Of a DNA stretch of 64,000 nucleotides, positions 1 through 12,100 are shown piece after piece. The position numbers and the translations under genes are program-made. The notes beneath the pieces were generated by a model. The model had not been told where the DNA came from. It ran no database searches and saw only the letters and a program-made list of their open reading frames with translations. The stretch is from Phycomyces nitens (lineage: Eukaryota > Mucoromycota > Mucoromycetes > Mucorales > Phycomycetaceae): assembly GCA_022702545.1 (NCBI GenBank), contig JAHRBC010000006.1, forward strand, positions 2,294,001 to 2,358,000, given 5' to 3'. Numbering within the stretch: position 1 is the stretch's first letter; each line of letters starts with the position of its first letter.

Positions 1-2520
1 GGCTCATTACCCTTGATTGGGAATTCAGAATTCTCTGAAGCTTTGATGAAATCCAGCAATCTGAACAGGCGGCGTGTTGGTGTTGGTGTTGGTGTGGGTG
101 TGGGGGTAGGGATAGAGGCAGAGGTGGAGGCAGAGAGGAGGTTTGAAAAGAGAGGAGTGAAGATGTCTTGGCTTGGAGATTGTAGAACAGCATTGACATA
201 ATCATTCTTGAATACGTCCTGGACAAATTTCTGCATGTAGGTTGCCTCAAACCCATTCTTTCCATTCGTGCTCACGTTCTTTAGCAATATGTTGTACCTC
301 TCAAACCCAAAGAGCCAATAGCCTTACACCGGTCCAAAATCATTGATGGTCTTATGAAGATGGAGGTGCAGGTGCATGTTGCAGGTGAGAAGACTTGGAG
401 GGTAAAGGCGCTCGCACTCTTGGCAGAATTGCTGAAGGTGGTGATGGGCATTGTCAACATCCTGGAAGGACACAGATGGCTTGACAATCAGGTGGCAGGC
501 ATCCACAAAGTTCATCCAACTGTTGAACTTTTGACGCAGGAGAACGGGCTTCAACGCAACAGGCGAATATACCAGCACCCAAGATTTCCACTTGTCTGCT
601 TTCATGAATGGAAATCCCCTGGCAATCTTTGTCTTTAGTGAACTGTAATCACTTGGCAGCTCCATGGTGTCTGCTATCTCCTGCATCACAAGAAGATCGT
701 CATTGGACAAATCACCACCAGAGATCCAGTTTTCAACCATTCTCTTGGCGGTTCCCAGGAAGAGGTTGTGCATGGGGTCCACCACAGTTGCGCGGACAAG
801 ATCAAGATACTGGAGGCAGTGAAGCTCTGACCATCGTATACCATTCTCAACTTCAAGTCCATGCCTTTCGGAAATTGTCTGGGCATCTTTCCAAAGTGTT
901 GCATGGTGTCTGTTGTCAACTGATGTCCAAAGAGACCATTGTGAATAGTCAAATCCACGGAAATCCACCTGGTTTGACCCCTCCAAACGAGAGAACTGAC
1001 GATTGCACTTGTAGCATGCATTGGTGCTGTTGTGTGCCGTAAACCCACTCGTCTTCCTTGCAGCTGGGATATCGCACGCCACCATCAACAATGCACCACG
1101 GACATTGACACCAGATGGGCACTCAAAGGTTGGGATCCTTATTCCAACAAACAACTGCTCCAGTTCATCGACCAATGGCTTGAGATAACTGTTGATCTCA
1201 TCTGTCTTTGGCTCCTTGGGTCCAGGCATCAGACCGACGAGAATAGTATTTTCAGCCTTGAACCTTTCCTCCCTAGGCAAATTATTGATTACAAGATAGA
1301 TGGCACCACAAGAATAGCTGATTCCATCAAAGGGCTGGAACCAGTCAATGTTCAGTGTCAGCATCAAAGAACGTGGATCTGCAACGAACGAAACACCACC
1401 CATGTCCTGGAGACCCTTCCACATTGCACCATCGTAGATATCGCACATGGTGTCTACAACTTTTAGCTCCTGGTTCCAGTGACGAATCTTGGTCTCAAAA
1501 TCCAGGCGGAGGAAAAGGACTCTCAACGCCTGCTTGACGGACTGATAGACGTACGATCTCTTGGCAACCAAAGCACCAGATGACGATTGCTTCATCAATT
1601 GACAATCACATACAGATTGGGAACCGAGCTTAGCAGAATTGCACCGAAGTGGAGCAGACCCAGCTTCCTCATACACCGTGTGGCAATCCTGGCACACAAC
1701 GAATCTCTTTACACCCTTGGTCAAGGCAGTGAAACCCGTCATGCTTTGGAGACCAGAAAGGCTTGAGGGCAATTGGAAGTCCTGTCCGTAAATCGTCAAG
1801 AGTTTGTTGATGAACTCAATCAAGACAACAGCACCCTTATTGACCACATAACGGGATGCAAACAGAACAACGAAAATGGCAATTACTCTGTGCACTGGGT
1901 TTTCGGGCATACCAGGAGTAGCAAAAGGGTCTATTATTTAAAAAGGAAAATTATTAACACTCAATTTTTGCTTGCTTTTGTATTATAGCTATTCAATACT
2001 GACCTTCACTATCAAACTCCTTGACCTCAATCTCCTTGACATCGGCTTCATCATCACTGTCATTGTCAGAGTTGTTGGTGATTTCGGCACCATTGCCATT
2101 GACCTCATTGTCAAGTTGATCGGCATCAACCATTTGGTCATAATCCCCAAAAGGTAAGCTGGGCTGACTGTCAACTGCCACGGATTTGGATTCAATAATC
2201 GGCATTGCTGCAAATATGGGTTAGATTAGTTTATTACTCTGCACTGGTTTTCAAATAAATATATTTTACCCTCAACGTCCAAATCCATCATATCACTTTG
2301 TGTGCCTGAGTTCAATTGAAAAATACAAGTTATTATTGCGCAGTAAATGAAAATTAACACTAGTATACATACTGCTCTCAAATTCACCAGTTTCTTCAGT
2401 TCTTGCTCTCTTACTATGGCGTTGGTAAGTGTGCTTGGATACAATAGTGAATCCTTGCTGGTTATTGCTGCATTTGTTGCAGTAACAGGCAGTAGTGTTT
2501 TGTGCGGAAATAGAAGACAT
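1..2520 (-). pseudogene. Tnp2-like (Transposase_21 type) CACTA transposase, one nonsense codon, 3' end outside window
   Basis: This is the transposase that would mobilise CACTA element A. Four exons can be built on the minus strand: 2373-2520, 2270-2305, 2004-2207 and from 1930 downward. All GT-AG phases agree. Exon 1 encodes a short zinc-finger-like motif (C-x-C-x2-C followed by two His). Exon 3 is very acidic. Exon 4 contains a CxxC pair and blocks typical of fungal Tnp2 proteins: NIDWFQPFDG, LVGLMPGPKEP, CDIPAARK, VVDPMHNLFLGTAKRM and KSWVLVYSP. An in-frame TAA at 324-326 sits where paralogs in this window have Tyr in the block GPVYGYWLFGFERYN. The frame then stays open to base 1, through a Pro/Thr-rich stretch encoded by a GGTGTT-type microsatellite (about 74-110), and ends in a FPIKGNEP block shared with element D. 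Family assignment is confident; activity is unlikely because of the stop. Confidence 0.85.
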
Positions 2521-2762
2521 AGTTTATATTATTTGATTGTGAGATAAAAAAGGAAACAAGTGCTACATATTTTTATTTGCTGTCATTTTATAGACAAGAA
2601 AAAGGCTATTGTTCTTTGATCCTTTGCCCGAACCAATAGGATGCATCAAAATTATACTTTTTATTTTTAAAAAAAATAATGTCTGAGATAAAAAAAAGCT
2701 CTATGTTTCTAGTACCCATCTGCACCATTTATACTAGGTGAAATCGAGGGGTTTTTCCAGTG
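1..2762 (-). mobile_element. CACTA (Tnp2-type) DNA transposon A, cut by the window edge
   Basis: The right terminus is visible. The plus strand ends with a T-run followed by CCAGTG at 2762, so the inverted terminus reads CACTGGAAAAACCCC, a CACTA-type end. Directly after it the 3' UTR of the adjacent non-LTR retrotransposon resumes, as shown by comparison with the second copy near 9347. The element is therefore inserted in that UTR. Its body is a Tnp2-like transposase gene on the minus strand. The left terminus and any accessory gene lie outside the window. The same terminus type occurs at 32023 and 59716. Confidence 0.85.
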
Positions 2763-5700
2763 TGAATGGGCAGAGACAGATATAAAATAAATAAAAGAGA
2801 AAAGGGTGTACAGAAAAGAATAAATGGTGTAAAATCACAAAAAGAGTTTGGACACTGTTTGATGTAGATGAGTTAAAAGTAGAGAAAAGAACATGTGTGT
2901 CCATTGTTGAACTCGATTATGCAGGCTGGGAGACAGCACGACGACCTTGACAACGGCGCAGATGAGAACCTTGTCCAGAAGAAGTGTTGGAGTGATGGCC
3001 AATCTCATTTTGCGGAGATGAGGAAGGCGGAGCAGAACGACGTGGTCTGTGTGTTGGTGCACAGTGTGGGGTAAAAGTACTGGCAGCAACAGGTACAGGA
3101 GAAGGCAAAGGGGTGGGTGCAGAGGGCGAAGAGGGCACAGGTGTGGCAGGCAGAGGTTGAGTAGAGGCAGAAGGAGAATTGTTTCGGGGCCGTGACTGCT
3201 GACGCGCATCAATATTTGTGGAAGAATAAACAGGACCAGCTGGGTACACTCCTCTACAACGTTGAATCCACAAATGATGACCAAAACGCAGAATGTCGCA
3301 GATCAACCAACAATGAAGATGTTCAGCATAACCACGCTTGCATTTCAACATTAGCAATTGAGAAAAGTTTTCCTCATCTGTTCCACCAACATCACCAAAG
3401 GCAAACGCACTCATCGTCACAGAAAAACCCATGGCCTCGTATGCATCTTTGACAGATTTATACTTGTCCAATTTTCGTTGACAGGCACGTGTCAGGCAGG
3501 AAGTTGTATCAGTTGATTGTGACGAGGACTGGGCAGTGATGACAACATCTGTGATGAATACCGTTTTTTTCTCTTCATCTACCACAACAAGATCAGGCCG
3601 CACACTTTGACTGGGAAGCAGTGGGGGGCGTTGGTTGACTGAGATCGTGCAGGAACGATTGTTGTAACGTGCAGCAGAGACGATTCGTTGCAACACCTTG
3701 TTGTGCCTTTCCGTTTGGAGTGTCTTGCTTTGGTTATTGTGACAGAAGCAGAGGACGTGGTGGATATCTTCAGGCAGAGAACAAGAGTGGCAATTACGTG
3801 TCTGACCAAATCCCCATTTCACTTTGTTGGCATTGGTAGGAAGCATGTCCAGGCGACTTTTGAGAGCAAAGGCATATGCACCAGGGTGGAGATCGTCTGT
3901 CCTTATCCAAGCATTGGAGGCAGGGTGCTGGATGGAGGAAACGGACTGGCCTTGTTTAACCTGGGTCTGCCAACGTGCAAGAAGTTTTGATTGACAAAAT
4001 CGCTTGATGCGTCCTATCATCGTTGTTTTGCGGCGTGGAGTGGTCAGTGCATTGGCAACAATAGTGTCTTCGTCAATAGCAAATTGGACAAAACTGTCAG
4101 GCAAGTGGGGATCGGCCTCAGTGAGCACAAAACGGCACCCAACGTGCTTGATGGCAGCAACAATACCAGCAGAGGGATCAACAGCGTCAACGTATCGTCC
4201 CTTTTTCAGGTGCTCATACTGTCCAGACATGTATGCCAGTACTTGCTGATCAGTGCATAATCCCACAGGAAAGTCAACGGTGTCATTGGAGAAAGGTTTG
4301 TTGTACCGTGCTTCTACAAGGGTGGAGATTTCCTCACGTACAAGATGTCGAACTGCTGGATCCGTTGAATTGAGCAAGCCCACAATGTGCACGATTTGGG
4401 TACTCGCAGACCAATCTGTTGGATCATAATATCCTAGACCGCCCTGATCAACAGGCAAGTGGAAGAGAGACAAGGATGCACTGGCTGGGAGTTGACAGAA
4501 CTTACGTACAGATCTACGAAGAGTTTGACCAAGCTGCTTGGCATGGTGTGGGCTGAGACCGTTCAATCGTACAAAGTATTCAAGCTGTGGAAGAATGAAC
4601 GTCTTGATTGCATGATGCTTTTGAAAAATGCGCAGTTTTGAGCTGGCAACGGTCTTCAATTGCTTGTCAATTTGCCCCAAGAGAGCCTTGAAGCTACCAA
4701 ATATGCCACGACGTTGCAAGCCAACCGAATTACCCAGATACTTCCAATCGTGATTGAGGTCAATGCAGGGAATAGGTTCATTGTGGTAATCCAGTTGCAT
4801 GCGACGATCACGAAGGCGACGATTATGGCTACGATGTCCAGGTTTGGTGGCAGAGAAGCAGGTCTTGTTGGCGTTGATAGTCAACTCGTGTTCATCCATA
4901 AATCCAACGACTTCGGCATGTAGGCGACGGAAATGAGCAGGGTCATGGGAAAAGATTGTCAAATCGTCAGCCAGGAGAAGGTGGTTGTGGTATGAAGCTT
5001 GAGTGGCAGGTTGAAGGGCGTTGAGGCGATGTGTCAGTTCCAAAAGACAAAGAGTGAAGATCAGAGGGGACGAAGGATCACCCTGTTTGGTTCCACGCAT
5101 TAGATTAACCAAGTCAGACGGGCCAGAAGGTGTGTGAACCCAACAAGATATATCATCATACATGCTCATAACCAATCGTACAGAACGACGATCAAGGCCA
5201 GCATAAACCAACACAGCACGAATTCTGGTATGAGATACACTCCCAAAGGCATCCTTGAGATCATAGGAGCAAACATACAAGGGAGATCTTTACAGCGTGC
5301 TTTTCTGATCATGGCATGAATATAGAAGTCGTGCTCAAAGCATCCAGGTGTTGGCATGAATCCCTTTTGGTTTTTGGGAACGATGGATTCGAGCACATCA
5401 CGCATGAGACGATCAATGACAGCAGAGTAAAGTTTACCAGCCGAATTTTGGAGAGCAATGGGACGCCAGTTACCAGGATCGTGTGGGTCACCCTTCTTAT
5501 ACAACAGAATCGTTCGTGAGAGGCGCCAGTGTTGGGGAATCCAAGCCAAATGTTGACAACGACGGAATATAGCCAGAAGCCAACGGTTGAGACAGGGAAA
5601 AAGGGACCACACCTTGTACGGGATACCATCGAATCCAGGAGACGACGCCTTGTTGAACTTGCGCAGAATGTTGAGCACAAGATCCTCGTTGATCGTGGTC

Positions 5701-8700
5701 AATTGGCGGGTACCATATGCATGTTGCGTGGGAGGAACAGAGGCAGAGACAGAGGGAAGACCATAGCGATCGTCAAAGTGATTGTGCAAAACAGAGGGGG
5801 CAATTGGGCAAGCTTGACGTTCAACAGGGTTAACCATATTGTCATAGGTGATCTTTGCACGATGTCTGTATTGGTGGAAGACGGTTTCAGCCTCACGACC
5901 TTCACGAAGACGATTACGACGGCGTAGGAGACGACGACGTTCACCACCTGTGAGATTGGGATTGTCATTGAGGGCGTGAGTGATATCGTCAACACCATCC
6001 ATAGGGCGAAGCCCACTTCGTTCACTGTCTTGCTTTGGCCGCGTGTACTCAGAGATCAACATGTACAACTCGTCATGGAAGGCGTTGTTCTTTTGTTCAA
6101 CCGTTTGACGATTGTCAGAAGGAGTGACCAAATGTTGAGAAACAAGAGAATCTATGGTCAACTCAAACGATTTACGCAAGTCAACGGTCTCAAACAGAGG
6201 AATCCGCAGATATGGACGAGATGTACGTGAAGCCATCATCTGTGCAATGGATGGATATTGGCGGCGGTTGTGTGGAGTCCATGGAGTGGGAGCAAGGCTG
6301 GTTGACACTGAAGAGGTAAGTGAAGTGGGATCAGGTTGGTTAGCATGTCCAGTATATTCCATAGGTGTATCCAAAATAAACTCATCGTTATCCAAACGTG
6401 GAGCAGTTGGTGTTGCAGAGGTAGCTGGCACGGACAGTGGTGGAGGTGTACAGGGGTTGGTTGCTGTGGGGCAGAGTTGGTTTGTGAAGAACGGTGCTGT
6501 GAGGTGGAAGGCTGTGGACGGGTGCGTGTGCGTCGTGGAGTGTGTGGTGTAGAGGGTGAAGGAGACGTTGACGATGTGAGTCCAATGGGTGGGGGGCAGG
6601 GTTTTGTCACATTGGGAACAGGCAGAACAGGAGGCGGCGTCAGAGTGGATATGTCAGGCGCAGGGTCCTTATCCTTTCCTTTGTTCTTTTTGTTACCACG
6701 TCTACGTCGGTTTTTAGACTTTTTAAGCACATCCACACAGATCTCCATTGCTTCTACCGCAGCACAATCACTCCCATCGTCATTCGAGGAAGAGTCCAAA
6801 GCAGCGTCAATCATGGCAATCGTCATGGGCTGTACAGAAGGAAGACATGGTTGAGCAGTCTTGACTACTCCAGTACGTTGACGACGTGATTTTCGCCGTT
6901 GAATAACGTTCACGTCCAAAGAAGAGACAACCTGATCAAGTGGGGCCAGAGAAGGACCACCACAGTCTGCAAAATCCAGCAAAGCACGTCGACTTGGGTG
7001 CATAGACACCTCGTCAAAAGGAAAAGTGACAGTTGGTGAGGGTGGCACAGCCTGGTTCGTGATGAACGCAAGTCTTTGGGGGTGGATGGTGGGGGTAGGG
7101 GTAGGTGAAGGGCGTGGTTCTGGAGGCCGTTGGGAAGTTGGAGGGGCTCTACGTTCTCTAGCAAGAGAATTCTGGCGATCTTGGTCAGCAAAGAGACGAG
7201 CACGGCGAGCAGGGTCCATATTCCAACAGTCATGCCAGTCAACACAAGCAGGAGAGACAGCAGGGGAAGAGAAGCGTGGAGACAATGGTGTACGAGTTGG
7301 GACAGGCAAAACAACAGGAGGTACACTACCAGTGCAAGACAAAACATCAGCAGCAACTTCAACGGCACCAATTGTATCAGCATGATCAGAATGATCAGCG
7401 TCAACAGAGTTTTCGTCCAGAATATCAGCCAGAACATCGCCCTCATGGGCAGAGGAAGCAAGAAGAAGAGGCGAGATCAGAGGAGAAGGCGTTGGTGATG
7501 GTGGGGAAGGTGGTGTTGGGAGCTTGAGGTCGAGTCCACGCAGAAAGTTCGATGCTTGCTCAAAGGTAGAAACAACAATGGGAGCAGCAGAAGCAGTCTG
7601 GGGAGTGTGAGCAACAGAGGCCAGGGTCTTTGCAGGTGGGCGTGTAAAACGATACCCAGTGGGTTGTGGTGAACGATCGTTTAGTGTACGTTTGCCCAGC
7701 ATGAAAATGGTAGAGGGTTGAGGTGGCAAAGCTGGTGATGTGGCAAGTGGAGTGGTGAACCCAGAGCTATCGTTATCATCGTTGTGTGAGTCGATGTTAG
7801 AGTTGGCTGTGGCGTCCAAAACACCAATGGGTGTATCAAATGCATCAAGAGGAGTATCGTCCACATTGCTCTCACAATCGTCACCAGTGTCCAAGGCAGT
7901 ACTCAAAGCAGAGAATCGATTTTCGCCAACCAGAGAAGGAAGCAGAGGCAGTGGTGAGGAGCCCGATTTCTGTAAGAACGAACTGATAATGTTGGGGTGT
8001 TTCCAGATACGTTTCTGACGAAGATGTTGCGTGATTGTAGCAGAATCCCAACCAACAAGTCCAATGATATCGTTCAATGTAGAGAGTTCTGTGCCAGCAA
8101 AAGGGAGGCGCCATGTTCCTGCAAGGGCATCAACAAAACCAGGGTGTGTTTGACGATGGGAAACGAGATCACAAGAAGGGAAGTATTGGTCACAACCATA
8201 GCAAATGCTATTGTCAAGATCAACATCGTCAACGTCAGTTCCAACGGCACAATCGTACTTGACATGGTTGGTGACATCCAGTTTCTCAACTGTGGCAAAA
8301 CCACAACGGCATGGGCAAGTCCAAACGATCCGCAAATATCGTTTGTGCTTGACAAGATGGTGACGTTGAAGAGAATATGCCTCAGTGTATTGGCTTGGGC
8401 AACATGGACAGATGAAGGCCTTGGCAGTGCTGATGACAGGAAAATCGTCAATGGGTTGACAGGCAGGTGAATGGCCAGAGAGAGGAGGAACACGAACAAG
8501 GTGAGGGGCCACATAGGACAGGACACATTCATGGTGAATAAAATCATCACGACTTGTAAACGCCTTTGTACAGTCATAGCATTTCCAATTGACTACAAAT
8601 TTACGTTTGTGTTTATGGGAACCATGGAGAGAGAATGCACGGGCTGAGAAAAATAATATATGGTCTGTGGGTGGGCACAATGGACAACAAAAGTAATCAG

Positions 8701-9174
8701 AATCGATGTACCCATCAAAGTGTTGAGTGAGGGCTGCGGACATTGCAGCGGAAATAGAGTCGGAGACAAGAAAAAACTTTTTCAGAGCAAGACAGGGCAG
8801 GACAATAAATAAAGGAAAAGGACCAGGTCCCAGCAAAAAATCGCGCCTAGGTACGAAACGGATGAAGGAGTTGCAGGAAGAGGTTGGGGTTTTCACAGTA
8901 TATAGGTGTTGCCAAGTAGATCGAAATGTTCTTAAGAGCCAAGGCCGAATTACTTAATAATTAAAAAATGTTTTTGACGATGTTGACAATGTTGTGATGA
9001 GCTGAGATGCTGGAATCGCGAGATTGTCGGACAGATGTCGAAAAAAAAGTATGTTGTTGATATGGCAGGAGAATGCTTCTTGCACCAAAAGATGTGTCTT
9101 GAAGAGGTTGTTCTTTTGTATTAAGTGCAAAAAGTATGTTTGTTTGTGATATTATGAGCAATCGGCAAAACTAT
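2763..9174 (-). mobile_element. RLE-type non-LTR retrotransposon, copy 1 of 3 (3' UTR interrupted)
   Basis: This is the first unit of a head-to-tail array, oriented on the minus strand. Its 5' end directly follows a 22-nt tRNA-Glu fragment at 9175-9196. Its 3' UTR is broken at 2762 by CACTA element A, so the true 3' end is outside the window. It is collinear with copies 2 and 3 (units of 6588 bp) but is the most diverged copy, and its ORF carries two frameshifts. Confidence 0.9.
2917..8743 (-). pseudogene. Non-LTR retrotransposon polyprotein (zinc fingers, RT, RLE), copy 1, two frameshifts
   Basis: Same protein as in copies 2 and 3: N-terminal C2H2-like fingers, long Ser/Pro/Thr-rich linker, reverse transcriptase, CCHC motif and restriction-like endonuclease. 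Two single-base contractions break it. At 6453-6456 a G4 run replaces the G5 of copies 2 and 3, before the RT region. At 5281-5283 a G3 run replaces G4, just upstream of the RT block YDLKDAFGS. Apart from these the frames are open to the stop at 2917. Programmed frameshifting is unlikely because the other two copies are a single frame. Both lesions lie in homopolymers, so a sequencing or assembly error is a real alternative to decay. The start ATG at 8741-8743 is chosen by comparison with copies 2 and 3. Confidence 0.85.
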
Positions 9175-9196
9175 TTCCGCATCGGGGAATCGAACC
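9175..9196 (-). repeat. 22-nt tRNA-Glu 3' fragment (B box to discriminator) at the copy 2/copy 1 junction
   Basis: These bases equal the last 22 nt of the intact tRNA-Glu gene at 22351-22422. They start at the first base of the B box (GGTTCGATTCC) and end at the discriminator base. The 3' end of element copy 2 (ending AGTATTATT on the minus strand) abuts the B box directly. The piece is best read as the downstream side of an insertion into tRNA-Glu, that is, a target-site duplication. Confidence 0.9.
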
Positions 9197-12100
9197 AATA
9201 ATACTTTTATTTTATGCGAAGAGTGTCAATAAGAGGCAAGAGAAAGTAGTATAAAAACCTAAACTTTAAAAAGATGAAGGAAAAGACGTAAAGTCTTAAC
9301 AAGAAGTATAGCCTATGACCAGCTGCCCTAACACTGAGAGGTTGAATGGGCAGAAACAGATATAAAATAAAATAAATAAAAAGAGACAAGGGTGTAAAGA
9401 AAAGAAGAAATGGTGTAAAAACACAGAAAAGAATTCGGACACTGGGAAAAGTAGATGAGTTAAAGGGAAGAAAGGAACAAGTGTGTCCATCGTTGAATTC
9501 CATTATGCAGGCTGGGAAGCAGCACGACGACCTTGACGACGGCGCAGACGAGATCCTTGTCCAGAAGAAGTGTCGGAGTGATGGCCAATCTCATTTTGCG
9601 GAGATGAGGAAGGCGGAGCAGAACGACGTGGTCTGTGGGTTGGTGCACAGTGAGAGGTAAAAGTACTGGCAGCAACAGGAACAGGAGAAGGCAAAGGGGC
9701 AGGCGCAGAGGGCGAAGAGGGCACAGGTGTGGCAGGCAGAGGTTGAGTGGAGCCAGTGGGGGAACTGTTTTGGGGCTGTGACTGCTGACGCGCGTCAATA
9801 TCTGTGGAAGAATAAACAGGTCCAGCAGGGTACACTCCTCTACAGCGTTGAATCCACAAACGATGACCAAAACGCAGAATGTCACAGATCAACCAACGAT
9901 GAAGACGTTCAGCATAACCGCGCTTGCATTTCAACATTAGCAATTGCGAAAAATTCTCCTCATCTGTGCCACCAACATCTCCAAAGGCAAACGCACTCAT
10001 CGTCACAGAAAAACCCAAGGCCTCGTATGCATCTTTGACAGATTTATACTTGTCCAATTTTCGTTGACGGGCACGTGTCAGGCAGGAAGTTGCATCAGTT
10101 GATTGTGATGAGGACTGGGCAGTGATGACAACATCAGTGATGAACACCGTTTTCTTCTCTTCATCTACCACAACAAGATCAGGCCGCACACTTTGGCTGG
10201 AAAGCAGTGGGGGGCGTTGGTTGACTGAGATCGTGCAAGAACGGTTGTTATAACGTGCAGCAGAGACGATTCGTTGCAACACCTTGTTGTGCCTTTCTGT
10301 TTGGAGTGTCTTGCTTTGGTTATTGCGACAGAAGCAGAGGACGTGGTGGATATCTTCGGGTAGAGAACAAGAGTGACAATTGCGTGTCTGACCAAATCCC
10401 CATTTCACTTTATTGGCATTGGTAGGAAGCATGTCCAGGCGACTTTTGAGGGCAAATGCATATGCACCAGGGTGGAGATCGTCTGTCCTTATCCAAGCGT
10501 TGGAGGCAGGGTGCTGGAGGGAGGAAACGGACTGGCCTTGTTTAACCTGGGTCTGCCAACGTGCAAGAAGTTTTGATTGACAAAATCGCTTGATGCGTCC
10601 TATCATCGTTGTTTTGCGGCGTGGAGTGGTCAGAGCATCTGCAACAATAGTGTCTTCGTCAATGGCAAATTGGACAAAACTGTCAGGCAAGTGGGAATCG
10701 GCCTCAGTGAGCACAAAACGGCAACCAACGTGCTTGATGGCAGCAACAATACCAGCAGAAGGATCAACGGCGTCAACGTATCGTCCCTTTTTCAAGTGCT
10801 CATACTGTCCAGACATGTATGCCAGTACTTGCTGATCGGTGCATAGCCCCACAGGAAAGTCAACGGTGTCATTGGAGAGAGGTTTGTTGTACCGTGTTTC
10901 TACAAGGGTGGAGATTTCCTCACGTACAAGATGTCTTACTGCTGGATCCGTTGAATTGAGCAAGCCCACAATGTGCACGATTTGGGTACTTGCAGACCAA
11001 TCCGTTGGATCATAGTATCCTAGACCGCCCTGATCAACAGGCAGGTGGAAGAGAGACAAAGAGGCACTGGCTGGGAGCTGACAGAACTTACGTACGGATT
11101 TACGCAGGGTTTGACCAAGCTGCTTGGCATGATGTGGACTGAGACCGTTCAATCGAACAAAGTATTCAAGCTGAGGAAGAATGAATGTCTTGATGGCGTG
11201 ATGCTTTTGAAAAATGCGCAGTTTTGAGCTGGCAACGGTCTTCAGTTCTTTGTCAATTTGCCCCAAGAGAGCCTTGAAGCTACCAAATATGCCACGACGT
11301 TGCAAGCCAACCGAATTACCCAGATACTTCCAATCGTGATTGAGGTCAATGCAGGGAATAGGTTCATTGTGGTAATCCAGTTGCATGCGACGATCACGAA
11401 GGCGACGATTACGGCTACGATGTCCAGGTTTGGTGGCAGAGAAGCAGGTCTTGTTGGCGTTGATAGTCAACTCGTGTTCATCCATAAATCCAACGACTTC
11501 GGCATGTAGGCGACGGAAATGAGCAGGGTCATGGGAAAAGATTGTCAAATCGTCAGCCAGGAGAAGGTGGTTGTGGTATGAAGCTTGAGTGGCAGGTTGA
11601 AGGGCGTTGAGGCGATGTGTCAGTTCCAAAAGACAAAGAGTGAAGATCAGAGGGGACGAAGGATCACCCTGTTTGGTTCCACGCATTAGATTAACCAAGT
11701 CAGACGGGCCAGAAGGTGTGTGAACCCAACAAGATATATCATCATACATGCTCATAACCAATCGTACAGAACGACGATCAAGGCCAGCATAAACCAACGC
11801 AGCACGAATTCTGGTATGAGATACACTCCCAAAGGCATCCTTGAGATCATAGGAGCAAACATACAAGGGGAGATCTTTACGGCGTGCTTTTCTGATCATG
11901 GCATGAATATAGAAGTCGTGCTCAAAGCATCCAGGTGTTGGCATGAATCCCTTTTGGTTTTTGGGAACGATGGATTCGAGCACATCACGCATGAGACGAT
12001 CAATGACAGCAGAGTAAAGTTTACCAGCCGAATTTTGGAGAGCAATGGGACGCCAGTTACCAGGATCGTGTGGGTCACCCTTCTTATACAACAGAATCGT

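Noticed and set aside
686..1466. Plus-strand ORFs opposite the Tnp2 gene
   Set aside because: Antisense shadows of a well-supported coding frame with no independent motifs; the same applies to plus-strand ORFs across 3192-21647.
5166..8896. Programmed ribosomal frameshifts in RLE copy 1
   Set aside because: Copies 2 and 3 are single open frames across the same positions, so the shifts are lesions or sequencing errors.
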